From Paenibacillus oenotherae (GTDB lineage Bacteria; Bacillota; Bacilli; Paenibacillales; Paenibacillaceae), in the NCBI RefSeq assembly GCF_019443105.1, contig NZ_JAHZIJ010000017.1, positions 1 to 64,000 of the forward strand: 64,000 nt of DNA, given 5' to 3'. Each line of letters opens with the position of its first letter. Position 1 is the stretch's first letter. The notes beneath the pieces were generated by a model. The model did no database searches and was not told the DNA's origin. It saw nothing but the letters and a program-made list of their open reading frames with translations. Made by a program: the position numbers and the translations under genes. Shown in pieces: positions 1-7,522 of this stretch.

Positions 1-126
1 GTTCGTTTCATCCTCCATGAAGTGTTTGATCTCCGCCTTCATAATGGATTCCAGGTTTTCTTTTACAAACTGAGTGACAAGATTTTCAAATAGGTTTGTG
101 AGCTGGTTTTCTGCTATTATAGTCAT
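1..126 (-). CDS. IS256-family transposase, N-terminus only (runs off the left edge)
   Basis: Reading leftward from the ATG at 126 there are 42 uninterrupted codons up to the window edge, beginning MTIIAENQLTNLFENL. This is the characteristic start of IS256/Mutator-family DDE transposases. The catalytic DDE core lies outside the window, so integrity cannot be judged. The stretch between 127 and about 230 would be the element's non-coding end. The element sits inside a copy of a dispersed repeat, which places its boundary near 230. Confidence 0.8.
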   Translation of the reverse strand, partial: MTIIAENQLTNLFENLVTQFVKENLESIMKAEIKHFMEDETN

Positions 127-230
127 GGAGTAGAGTCCCTTCTTGGTGCGTGGTAACCCCGAGGATACTCTACTTTTTTGTTCCCTGTTAAGGGGCCAAA
201 TATTGGTACACAAACTATTGTACGTCATCA
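127..230 (-). mobile_element. Non-coding end of the IS256-type element
   Basis: The dispersed repeat seen at 30444-30580 is recognisable here on the minus strand down to position 231 (ending ggccgttaa) and then stops abruptly. From 230 leftward the sequence is unrelated and leads into the transposase start. The IS end is therefore placed at about 228-230. The opposite end and any target duplication are outside the window. Confidence 0.6.
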
Positions 231-370
231 TTAACGGCCAATTTTTGCTCAAATTCATGCACGATTGCAGGAATCTTACTATTAAGGCGTCTTGCAACCG
301 AAATTCATGCACATTTGCAGGCTTCTTACTCCGTCACGCTGCCTTCAAACCACACTCGGAGAAGGGTTAA
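231..370 (-). repeat. Dispersed palindromic repeat, copy A (truncated by the IS)
   Basis: On the minus strand this carries the family signature tgcaaatgtgcatgaattt (near 300-319), preceded by the shared segment gtgacggagtaagaagcc and followed by a second gcatgaatttgagc block. The same order occurs at 17500, 30444 and 63800 on the plus strand. The hairpin half of the family (gaaggtgaa...ttcaccttc) is missing because the IS element interrupts it. Confidence 0.75.
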
Positions 371-438
371 GCAACTATACACGAAGGCGCGAGATACAGG
401 AACCTGCTCAATTAGGCAAGTCCTCCTTTTACAATGAA

Positions 439-494
439 AAAGATGCTCCCAGCCCCACTTTTTCAGCTTTTTCAGTGGTTTTGGAGGCATCTTT
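439..494 (-). terminator. Intrinsic terminator after the NlpC/P60 gene
   Basis: An imperfect hairpin pairs AAGATGCTCC with GGAGGCATCTT, plus an inner CCACT/AGTGG. On the minus strand it ends in a T-rich tail (catctttttc). It lies 80 bp after the stop of the gene at 575. A closely related hairpin closes the aldo/keto reductase gene at 63648-63695, so it may belong to the dispersed repeat family. Confidence 0.65.
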
Positions 495-574
495 TCTTTT
501 CACATCATGTGGGACTGGCTCATTGGATATTGGACTATTCGGACAGCCCCTCTTTGATGAACATGGACGGCAGC

Positions 575-1570
575 TTAAAGCGCACTTCCACCGAACAGGA
601 AGCGATGCTCCCAATGTGTGCCAGCAATATCGTTGACGCGCACGCCGCCGGACTCCTTGGAGTACGTATGCAGAATGCGTCCGTCACCCAAGTAAATGCC
701 GACATGTGTGATCGTTGCAGTTGATTTGTTGATACCGGCATATGAGGATGCCTTGGCGCCCTTATACGACATGAAGAACATCAGATCGCCGCGTTTCAGC
801 TCGCTCCAGTTGGTCTTCACAGCTCCTTTGCCCTTCACATAACTGCCTTGCTGGCGGGAATCCGAAGGCAATGTCACCCCAATACCGGCCATGAAAGCTG
901 TCCGGACGAAGTCAGAGCAATCGAATGTCGCTGTCGTATTCCGGTCCGAGCCGAATTCGTAAGGCGTGCCCAGAAAGCTCATGCCTGCGGTAATAACCTT
1001 CTCTACCTGTGCCGACTGCCCCTGCTGGCCGCCGCCAGGATTCGTCACGCCGCCGCTGATCTGTATGTACTCAGCGCGTGAGCTCACATAGCCTTTCACA
1101 CCACGCGAGTCCTTCACCTCATACCAGTAGCTGTTCGGCTGTCCTGTGATCGTAACACTCTCGCCTTTGCTGAGATATCGAATTCTTGAAGCCTCTGTAG
1201 ACGGGGATGTGCGGAAGGAGACAGAAGCTACAATAACGGCATTCCCCGTAGTCCCTGTGCTGCCTGTATTCCCGCTGCCAGCGGAATTTTTAACAATTTC
1301 AATATATTTATTGGACGATGATACATAACCAATCTGCCCGCTGTTATCTTGTACTTTGTACCAGTAGCTGTTGACCTCTTCCAGTATGGCAACCTGACTG
1401 CCCTTCTTCAAATATTTGATTACCGTTGATGCGGTAGAAGGCCGGTCACGAAAGCTTACGCTGGCTTGCACCTCTCCGACGAGGGCGCCATTGGCGGCAG
1501 CTGATGATGCTGGAATGATAAGCACGGCCGCAAGGATGAGCGTCAACAATGATGCCATAACTTTCTTCAT
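575..1570 (-). CDS. Secreted NlpC/P60 cell-wall hydrolase with two SH3b domains
   Basis: 331 residues. A signal peptide (about 1-26, MKKVMASLLTLILAAVLIIP then an AxA-type site) indicates export. Two bacterial SH3 domains follow (about 31-93 and 111-171), each with the R-x-x-P-S-T...SYWY-V...GYVSS pattern that binds peptidoglycan. The C-terminal NlpC/P60 domain (about 188-331) has Cys218 in FDCSDF, His289 in THVGIYLG and a polar third residue at His301. Family members are gamma-D-glutamyl-diamino acid endopeptidases that cut wall peptides. Start supported by GGAGG nine bases upstream. Monocistronic, with a terminator after it. Exact substrate not determinable. Confidence 0.92.
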   Translation of the reverse strand: MKKVMASLLTLILAAVLIIPASSAAANGALVGEVQASVSFRDRPSTASTVIKYLKKGSQVAILEEVNSYWYKVQDNSGQIGYVSSSNKYIEIVKNSAGSGNTGSTGTTGNAVIVASVSFRTSPSTEASRIRYLSKGESVTITGQPNSYWYEVKDSRGVKGYVSSRAEYIQISGGVTNPGGGQQGQSAQVEKVITAGMSFLGTPYEFGSDRNTTATFDCSDFVRTAFMAGIGVTLPSDSRQQGSYVKGKGAVKTNWSELKRGDLMFFMSYKGAKASSYAGINKSTATITHVGIYLGDGRILHTYSKESGGVRVNDIAGTHWEHRFLFGGSAL

Positions 1571-2019
1571 GATGAATTTCCTCCATTTTCAATTGTGATG
1601 GTCGATTCTGCAGATGTCGGCAACAGAGGGCTGTCCTTATTCCATGATCATTAGAATCACGCTTTATGCATCGCTCCCTTCCTGATCCATATGAGACGTA
1701 AGGTGCATAAACTTATTGTACGTATGACACATCCTGTCACCTATCGTCCGCTTGTCTCATTTGCTCTATCGAAGAATAGGCAATAGGAACCATTGATAAG
1801 GCTTACATTCCAAAAAACAAAAAAGACGCCTCTCGGCGCCTTCCTTTATAATCCTTGGTACATATTGCTTTGAAGCCCTTTTCATTACCTTCATAACCAG
1901 TCCTAGCTATAAGTCTATCGAACTAGATGAGCTTATACTTATGATCAATCGGTAAATAAAACCAATTGCCTGAATCGGTCATTTTATATCCAGATTTATC
2001 CTCAACCAGTCCATCCGCA
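1571..2019. other. Gene-free interval
   Basis: No coding sequence found. The first part is the 5' region of the NlpC/P60 gene, with its ribosome site next to 1570. A terminator of the neighbouring minus-strand gene lies at 1812-1842. Nothing else was recognised. Confidence 0.6.
1812..1842 (-). terminator. Intrinsic terminator of the small gene at 2020
   Basis: On the minus strand GGCGCC, loop GAGA, GGCGTC is followed by TTTTTTG. It lies about 180 bp beyond the stop of the 83-residue gene. Confidence 0.65.
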
Positions 2020-2271
2020 CTAATAATTTTGCCACGTCGAAATACCCGCTTCGGGAACAGCGCTGTCCACCACAGCCGGAGTCTCGTACTTGCTGGCAAC
2101 CTTCATCAGCGTATCATAACGATTGCTGGAATCCAGAATGGTCTGAAATTCCGATCTGTCGATTGCGGAGAATGTAGCCACCTCACCAGTATGATAATAC
2201 AAATGAAGTCTTTCTTCCTTCTCATCATACGAGCAAAAGGCGATCTGCTTGGATTCTACTGGCACGAGCAT
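2020..2271 (-). CDS. Small conserved-looking protein, possibly KTSC-like
   Basis: 83 residues from the ATG at 2271. This start has GGGAGGG seven bases upstream, whereas the TTG at 2277 is too close to that site. The N-terminal half (LVPVESKQIAFCSYDEKEER, then HLYYHTGEVATFS) has the V-x-S-x-x-I...YD...L-x-x-x-F-x-x-G pattern of KTSC-type small proteins, in which a short beta-rich domain is found alone or fused to RNA-binding proteins. The match is weak and the C-terminal 40 residues are unassigned. No membrane span or signal. Single gene with a terminator. Function unknown. Confidence 0.55.
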   Translation of the reverse strand: MLVPVESKQIAFCSYDEKEERLHLYYHTGEVATFSAIDRSEFQTILDSSNRYDTLMKVASKYETPAVVDSAVPEAGISTWQNY

Positions 2272-2423
2272 TAACAATCCCTCCCTTATTAGCGGGCAAT
2301 AACATCATATATCCTTATTAACCTTATATTCAATTCCGTCAATCAATATACGGACCGCAAATTAATTTTTTTTCGCGAGAATAGATAAAATCCTGTACTA
2401 ACCGGTAATACTTCATTAGCAAT

Positions 2424-2453
2424 TTGACAAAAAGACCGTCCAGACGGTATAGT
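2424..2453 (+). promoter_or_regulatory. SigA promoter with palindromic TetR operator in the spacer
   Basis: TTGACA at 2424-2429 and TATAGT at 2448-2453 are 18 bp apart. The spacer holds a perfect inverted repeat ACCGTC-CA-GACGGT (2435-2448). A symmetric site inside the promoter of a TetR gene is the usual layout for autorepression. Confidence 0.75.
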
Positions 2454-2472
2454 TTATATAGAGGTGAGTAAT

Positions 2473-3006
2473 GTGAATCGTAATTCTAAACGTAGTCATA
2501 TCTTAACGGCAGCGGCATCTATTGTTAAAAACCACGGGGTCGAGAAGCTTACACTTGAAGCCGTTGCCAAGGAAGCCGGAGTCAGCAAGGGCGGACTGCT
2601 TCACCACTTTCCGAATAAGGAAGCATTAATAAAGGGCATGGTGGAGGAGCTAACGAACGATTTTATTGATGAGGTTAACCATAAAGCGACCACTAATGCC
2701 GCAGATTCTGGAAAGTGGATCCAGGCCTATATCGAAACAACTTTCGATGATCTGAACAGTGGCAATGGGATTAGCTCTGCGCTCTCTGCTGCTCTTTTTA
2801 CCAATCCGGATCTGCTCGTCAATCTACAAAACCAATATGCAGTTTGGCAACAAAACATGGAGAATGACGGCATTGATCCGGTAAGCTCTACGATTGCCAG
2901 ATTGGCTGCTGACGGCCTGTGGTTCACAGAAATATTCGGAGTTGGCAAGTTGGATGATGAAATACGCAGCAAAGTCATGATGCAATTGATAACAATGACC
3001 AGATAG
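2473..3006 (+). CDS. TetR-family repressor of the adjacent SMR pair
   Basis: 177 residues from the GTG at 2473, chosen because GAGGTG sits just upstream. An in-frame GTG at 2464 overlaps that site. The N-terminal helix-turn-helix (about residues 6-50) is typical: ILTAAASIVKNHG, LTLEAVAKEAGVSKGGLLHHF, NKEALIKGM. The C-terminal part would bind an inducer, probably an exported cation or drug. Its stop is 14 bp before the first SMR gene, so the three genes form one operon under the operator at 2435-2448. The order tetR-smr-smr matches yvdT-yvdS-yvdR of Bacillus subtilis; orthology is inferred from order only. Confidence 0.88.
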   Translation: MNRNSKRSHILTAAASIVKNHGVEKLTLEAVAKEAGVSKGGLLHHFPNKEALIKGMVEELTNDFIDEVNHKATTNAADSGKWIQAYIETTFDDLNSGNGISSALSAALFTNPDLLVNLQNQYAVWQQNMENDGIDPVSSTIARLAADGLWFTEIFGVGKLDDEIRSKVMMQLITMTR

Positions 3007-3019
3007 GAGGCACGCCAGC

Positions 3020-3349
3020 TTGAATCCATTTGTATTACTGGCAACAGCCATCATTTGCGAAGTACTCGGCAGCTCGATGCTGAAAGTATCCAACGGATTT
3101 AAGAAGCTGCTCCCTTCTCTAGGGGTAGTGGTCGGCATGGGGGCCGCTTTCTATTGTCTATCCCTTTCACTTCGCACAATTCCGCTTGGTACGGCTTACG
3201 CGATATGGTCAGGGGCAGGCACAGCTTTGACGGCACTGATTGGCGTCATCGTCTACAAGGAAAGTTTCAATCTCAAGAAAGGTCTCGGCCTGGTTCTGAT
3301 CATTGGCGGCGTTATTATTATGAGGCTTGCCGCCAGCGGCTCCCATTAA
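3020..3349 (+). CDS. SMR-family efflux protein, subunit 1 of a pair
   Basis: 109 residues, four predicted membrane helices. Start is a TTG with AGGAGG nine bases upstream. The essential acidic residue of the first helix is present (Glu15 in AIICEVLGSSMLK), as is the third-helix AYAIWSGAGTALTALIG motif. SMR proteins exchange protons for lipophilic or guanidinium-type cations as antiparallel dimers. Two adjacent, slightly different copies usually form an obligate heterodimer, as EbrAB or YkkCD do. Next to the TetR gene and 25 bp before the second SMR gene. Substrate unknown. Confidence 0.9.
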   Translation: MNPFVLLATAIICEVLGSSMLKVSNGFKKLLPSLGVVVGMGAAFYCLSLSLRTIPLGTAYAIWSGAGTALTALIGVIVYKESFNLKKGLGLVLIIGGVIIMRLAASGSH

Positions 3350-3374
3350 CTTGCCTGGAATCGGAGGTTCTATT

Positions 3375-3722
3375 ATGAAAGGCTATTTCGCATTAGGCAC
3401 AGCCATTATTACCGAGATATTCGGTACAACCATGCTGAAATTCTCAGAAGGATTTACAATTTTATTCCCTTCCATTGGCGTAATTTGCGGCTTTGGGCTA
3501 GCATTTTATTTTCTATCCGTAAGTCTTAGAACAGTCCCCTTAAGTTTAGCCTATGCCATATGGTCAGGGGTAGGAACAGCATTAACCGCAGTGATTGGCA
3601 TACTCGCATGGGGCGAACCCTTCAGTGCCGCAGCACTGGCCGGTATCGTCCTTATCATCGGCGGTGTCGTTCTATTGAACGCTTCTGACCGTCAGGATCA
3701 AGCAATAACAACATCTGACTAA
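3375..3722 (+). CDS. SMR-family efflux protein, subunit 2 of a pair
   Basis: 115 residues from the ATG at 3375, preceded by GGAGGT; the reading frame is open further upstream but without a ribosome site. Four membrane helices, with Glu14 in IITEIFGTTMLK and AYAIWSGVGTALTAVIG in helix three. It is clearly paralogous to the preceding gene and is expected to dimerise with it in the membrane. It has a longer polar C-terminus (about the last 10 residues, SDRQDQAITTSD), a common difference between partners in such pairs. Last gene of the tetR-SMR-SMR operon. Confidence 0.9.
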   Translation: MKGYFALGTAIITEIFGTTMLKFSEGFTILFPSIGVICGFGLAFYFLSVSLRTVPLSLAYAIWSGVGTALTAVIGILAWGEPFSAAALAGIVLIIGGVVLLNASDRQDQAITTSD

Positions 3723-3735
3723 TCAAGCTGGGCGT

Positions 3736-3811
3736 AAAAAGATCCCCTCCAATCCAAGCACTCGAACCTCCATACTGCCATGGCGGTATTTGGAGTGCCT
3801 GATTGAAGGGG
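3736..3811 (-). terminator. Long hairpin terminator of the CDF gene
   Basis: A long interrupted stem spans 3744-3811: CCCCT...AGGGG, CAATC/GATTG, GCACTC/GAGTGC, and inner ATACTGCC/GGCGGTAT. On the minus strand it ends in TCTTTTT, so it fits as the terminator of the leftward gene at 3826. It may also act weakly for the convergent SMR operon. Confidence 0.7.
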
Positions 3812-3825
3812 AATTAATGAAACCG

Positions 3826-4737
3826 TTAATTCGGACGCGTGCTCTCTGCCAGCCGGGCCTCTGTCTCCTCGAAGCTTAGCGGCTCCACATGAACATGAAC
3901 ACTCATAATATTGTGCTTGCGCTCCATCCGCCGCTCGATCTCATCGCTGATCCGGTGGCTCTCCACAAGCGATAACTCGGGGTCAACCCCAACAACAACG
4001 TCGATCAGCACATTGCTGCCATGCACCCTTGCTTTAATATCCTTGATGGAGCGCACGCCACGGGTACGTTCAATGGTCCCGCGAAGCGTGTTTAGCTCAT
4101 TTTCATTGAAGCCGTCCGTAAGGGCATGTGTGGAGCTGTAGAAAATATCCCACGCTGTCTTGCATATAATAAGGCCGACTGCGAGCGCTGCAACAGGGTC
4201 AAGCCAGGGCAGCCCCAGCTGTGAGCCGATAATGCCGACGGCAGCGCCGATACTGACCAACGCATCGGACAAATTATCCTTCGCCGCTGCCATTAAAGCT
4301 TGATTATTGATCCGCTTCGCCAACTTGCGGTTGTATACATACACCCCCGCCATACAGGCGGCCGCCCCTAACGCCACCCAAGCGGTAATGAGATTCGGCG
4401 CTGTGCTATGATCCTCGAACAATGATTTGCCTGCACTGATAAGCACTTGAATGCCAACCGTCGCCATAATAAAAGAGGCGATAAGCGCTGCGATCGTTTC
4501 CGCGCGAAAATGTCCATACGGATGATCATTGTCCGGCGGCTTCTGCGAAATCCGCAATCCGATCAATACCGCCGTTGAAGCAATGATATCCGTCAAATTG
4601 TTAAAGCCGTCGGCTACAAGCGCTGCTGAAGCAAAGCCATATCCTGCAGCAAGCTTCAGGCCTGACAGTACAATATAGGCGCCGATGCTTATGATAGCTC
4701 CCTTTTCACCCTGCTTAATCTCTTGATATTGGTCCAT
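3826..4737 (-). CDS. Cation diffusion facilitator, manganese-efflux type
   Basis: 303 residues from the ATG at 4737, where GAGGTG lies nine bases upstream; an upstream in-frame extension of 20 codons has no such site. Six membrane helices are followed by a cytoplasmic ferredoxin-like domain (about 205-290, ending MSVHVHVEP). The metal-site residues are N46-x-x-x-D50 in helix two (DGFNNLTD) and D154-x-x-x-D158 in helix five (DNLSD). This N/D pattern, rather than H-x-x-x-D, marks the manganese subgroup that includes B. subtilis MneP and MneS. It should export Mn(II) in exchange for protons. Single gene with its own terminator. Confidence 0.85.
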   Translation of the reverse strand: MDQYQEIKQGEKGAIISIGAYIVLSGLKLAAGYGFASAALVADGFNNLTDIIASTAVLIGLRISQKPPDNDHPYGHFRAETIAALIASFIMATVGIQVLISAGKSLFEDHSTAPNLITAWVALGAAACMAGVYVYNRKLAKRINNQALMAAAKDNLSDALVSIGAAVGIIGSQLGLPWLDPVAALAVGLIICKTAWDIFYSSTHALTDGFNENELNTLRGTIERTRGVRSIKDIKARVHGSNVLIDVVVGVDPELSLVESHRISDEIERRMERKHNIMSVHVHVEPLSFEETEARLAESTRPN

Positions 4738-5071
4738 CAGGTGGAACACCTCACTTATGTAAATTCGGCTTTGATCCCGAATGGATGCTGCTGCCACCTA
4801 CGTATCATACTTGAAGACAATCGTGTGGGTCTAGAGAAACAGTGTTGGCGATGGGGTCACTTTTGTGGGGCTGCGCAACTTGTTTGTCCCCGCTCAAAAC
4901 ATTCGCCCGGCCAATCCGCAGTCCCTTGCCCATCCGGTTAGCAGCTAATAGCTTAACCTTTACCGGGGCAGTTGAAACATACTGAGCAGAACATAACCTC
5001 CCCGCATAGCAAAAAGGCAGCCTCTACTGGCGCCTCAGCGCGCTGTAGTGACTGCCTTTTACCAACAACTA
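4738..5071. other. Intergenic region with a structured 5' leader of the CDF gene
   Basis: No gene. On the minus strand the leader contains a hairpin (GGTTAAGC-tattaGCTgcTAACC, about 4937-4962). The terminator of the zinc-ribbon gene lies at its right end. I compared the leader with the manganese yybP-ykoY riboswitch and could not find the conserved core. Confidence 0.4.
5011..5060 (-). terminator. Intrinsic terminator of the zinc-ribbon gene
   Basis: AAAGGCAG pairs with CTGCCTTT, with an inner CTACTGGCGC / GCGCGCTGTAG stem. The minus strand ends in cttttt. It starts 12 bp after the stop of the gene at 5072. Confidence 0.75.
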
Positions 5072-5560
5072 TTAATAGGTCTCTTCCGCTGAATCCGAGG
5101 ACAATCCTTTGCCGCAAGCGACACAGACCTTGGCATTGAGCGCATTCTCTGTCTGGCAGTCGCTGCAGATGACACGAATTTCGCCGAATGTCGTCTCCGG
5201 CCTGTGCTCCTCTACGAGCTCCGTGCCGCAATCAGGACAGAATCTTGCATCCAGCGGTACGACCTTGCCGCAAGTGCAGCTTTTCTCAAACCGGATATTT
5301 CTGATCCGCTCATCCAGCAGCTGAATCTCCAGCTTCATCGCATCCAACTGCTCGCAGAAGGAGGCAATCTCCATATCTGCTGCTGTTATATCACCGCTCT
5401 CATGAGCGCGGTAGATAGCTTCGCCCATAATGAGATACAGCTTCTCCATTTCTTTCTCCTTGCCGGAGATTTGCGACTTCAGCCGCGTAATTTCTACTGT
5501 TTGCTGCGCTTTCTTCGCTGCATCAGATGCACCTTGCTTCACTTTATCGAAAAAAGACAT
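5072..5560 (-). CDS. Cytoplasmic coiled-coil protein with a double zinc ribbon
   Basis: 162 residues from the ATG at 5560 (GGAGGAG eight bases upstream; an earlier in-frame ATG lacks a site). Residues 1-95 are charged and helical, with heptad-like spacing (ITRLKSQISGKEKEMEKLY and LDAMKLEIQLLDERI). The C-terminal part has two cysteine clusters, CTCGK...CPDCG and CSDCQ...CVACG, consistent with paired zinc ribbons. Proteins of this build are widespread in Firmicutes as uncharacterised zinc-ribbon proteins. No signal or membrane span. Monocistronic. Confidence 0.7.
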   Translation of the reverse strand: MSFFDKVKQGASDAAKKAQQTVEITRLKSQISGKEKEMEKLYLIMGEAIYRAHESGDITAADMEIASFCEQLDAMKLEIQLLDERIRNIRFEKSCTCGKVVPLDARFCPDCGTELVEEHRPETTFGEIRVICSDCQTENALNAKVCVACGKGLSSDSAEETY

Positions 5561-5743
5561 GAGATCGACTCCTCCGTCATCCAATCTGTTCATACTATCA
5601 AGTCATCTACTAGTTTACCACATTCGGATGGGTCTTTTCATGGGACCGCTTTACCACAGTATATGACAAGGGCCCGCGGCGCTAAAACAACTTCTTTTCT
5701 CCAATTCATTGGAGCGCTGCTATTCTTCGATCCCGCCGTGGAT

Positions 5744-5784
5744 AGAACGACAGAGGGAGCCATGATGGCTCCCTCTGTCGTTCT
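5744..5784. terminator. Perfect 18-bp hairpin after the ABC-F gene
   Basis: AGAACGACAGAGGGAGCC, loop ATGAT, and its exact complement. It lies 50 bp after the leftward ABC-F gene. There is no clear T tract on either strand, so termination is inferred from stem strength and position. Confidence 0.6.
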
Positions 5785-5833
5785 GGCTCTCATGTATGGC
5801 TGCATCAGGCAGCCGGCATGACACGAATCGCTG

Positions 5834-7456
5834 TTATTCCGCTGGATACATACGCTCGCGCAGTGCCTTTACCTCATCGCTCTCAAGGTATTCATCATAA
5901 GTCATAATACGGTCGATAATACCGGTCGGTGTAATCTCGATGATCCGATTCGCTATCGTCTGCACGAACTGATGGTCATGCGAGGTGAAGATAAGCGTAC
6001 CGTCAAAGTCAATAAGACCATTATTAAGCGCTGTGATCGATTCGAGATCCAGATGGTTCGTCGGTTCGTCCATAAGCAGGACGTTCGCTCCGGCAAGCAT
6101 CATCTTGGACAGCATGCAGCGCACCTTCTCTCCACCGGAGAGAACACTCGCTTTCTTCAGAGCTTCGTCACCAGAGAAGAGCATCCGTCCGAGGAATCCG
6201 CGAATAAAGCTCTCGTCCTGATCCTTGGAATACTGGCGCAGCCAGTCAACCAGATTCATCTCGATACCATCGAAGTAAGCAGCATTGTCCTTAGGGAAAT
6301 ACGCCTGGGTCGTCGTTATGCCCCATTGGTACGTGCCTGCGTCCGCCTCCAGCTCGCCAGTAAGCAGCTGGAACAGCACCGTCTTAGGCAGCGTATTCGG
6401 TCCTACTAATGCAATCTTGTCGCCTTTATTAATCGCGAGCGTAAGATTGTCGATCTGCTTGACGCCGTCAATGGACTTGGTCAGGCCGTCAACAAGGAGC
6501 AGCTGCTTGCCCGCTTCGCGCTCCGGCTTGAAGTTAATGAATGGATATTTGCGATTCGACGGACGAATATCGTCCAGCGAGATCTTGTCAAGCAGCTTCT
6601 TCCGTGAAGTAGCCTGCTTGGATTTGGATTTGTTGGCGCTGAACCGTTGAATAAACGCCTGCAGCTCCTTGATCTTGTCTTCCTTCTTCTTGTTCGCATC
6701 CCGCATCAGCGTTAACGCCAGTTGGCTGGATTCGTACCAGAAGTCATAGTTGCCCACATACATCTGGATCTTGCCGAAGTCGATGTCCGCAATATGCGTA
6801 CAAACCTGGTTCAAGAAGTGCCGGTCATGGGATACGACGATAACAGTGCCTTCATAATTGCCAAGGAAGTTCTCCAGCCAGTGAATGGACTCCATGTCCA
6901 GATGGTTGGTAGGCTCATCGAGCAGCAGGATGTTCGGCGATCCGAACAACGCTTGCGCAAGGAGAACACGGACTTTCTCATTACCGCTGAGCTCAGACAT
7001 CAGCTTGTCATGCAGCTCCGGCGGGATGCCAAGGCCGTTCAGCATGCCTGCCGCCTCGGATTCCGCTTCCCAGCCGTTCATATCAGCAAATTCAGCTTCC
7101 AGCTCACCGGCACGCATACCGTCTTCATCGGTAAACTCCGCCTTCGCGTAGATCGCGTCCTTCTCTCTCATAACATCGTAGAGCTTCTTATGGCCCATAA
7201 TGACCGTTTCAAGCACCTTGAACTCATCATACTCATAATGATTCTGCTTGAGAACGGCAAGCCGCTCGCCCGGTGTAATATGCACTTCTCCCTGCGATTG
7301 CTCCACTTCGCCTGACAGAATCTTCAGGAAAGTCGATTTTCCCGCGCCGTTCGCGCCGATAAGGCCGTAACAGTTGCCCGGTGTAAATTTAATATTCACA
7401 TCTTCAAAAAGCGCCCGCTTCCCATAACGGAGCGTAATGCCGCTCGTACTAATCAT
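5834..7456 (-). CDS. ABC-F family ATPase, YkpA/YbiT-like
   Basis: 540 residues, no membrane spans: two ABC cassettes in one chain, as in ABC-F proteins that act on ribosomes. Cassette one has Walker A GANGAGKST (34-42), signature LSGNEK and Walker B LLLDEPTNHLD. The linker (about 240-310) is charged, as expected for the P-site tRNA interaction motif. Cassette two has LSGGEK and LLMDEPTNHLD, but its Walker A is degenerate (GPNTLPKT), which I also recall from the YkpA subgroup. Length matches YkpA. A role in translation or ribosome maintenance is inferred; antibiotic-resistance members usually have a longer linker. Single gene. Confidence 0.88.
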   Translation of the reverse strand: MISTSGITLRYGKRALFEDVNIKFTPGNCYGLIGANGAGKSTFLKILSGEVEQSQGEVHITPGERLAVLKQNHYEYDEFKVLETVIMGHKKLYDVMREKDAIYAKAEFTDEDGMRAGELEAEFADMNGWEAESEAAGMLNGLGIPPELHDKLMSELSGNEKVRVLLAQALFGSPNILLLDEPTNHLDMESIHWLENFLGNYEGTVIVVSHDRHFLNQVCTHIADIDFGKIQMYVGNYDFWYESSQLALTLMRDANKKKEDKIKELQAFIQRFSANKSKSKQATSRKKLLDKISLDDIRPSNRKYPFINFKPEREAGKQLLLVDGLTKSIDGVKQIDNLTLAINKGDKIALVGPNTLPKTVLFQLLTGELEADAGTYQWGITTTQAYFPKDNAAYFDGIEMNLVDWLRQYSKDQDESFIRGFLGRMLFSGDEALKKASVLSGGEKVRCMLSKMMLAGANVLLMDEPTNHLDLESITALNNGLIDFDGTLIFTSHDHQFVQTIANRIIEITPTGIIDRIMTYDEYLESDEVKALRERMYPAE

Positions 7457-7522
7457 TGTGCGTAATCCCGTCCTTCACTCAGAAATCTCGTTCATCACAC
7501 CATTATAGCACAGAAGAGCGGA

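Noticed and set aside
292-636. Small open frames around repeat copies (also at 17383-17599 and 30342-30572)
   Set aside because: They share a similar peptide (SCTFAGFLLR) only because the DNA repeat is shared; no ribosome sites and no conservation of frame integrity.
4738-5010. yybP-ykoY manganese riboswitch before the CDF gene
   Set aside because: Hairpins are present, but I could not match the conserved core sequence and loop arrangement.
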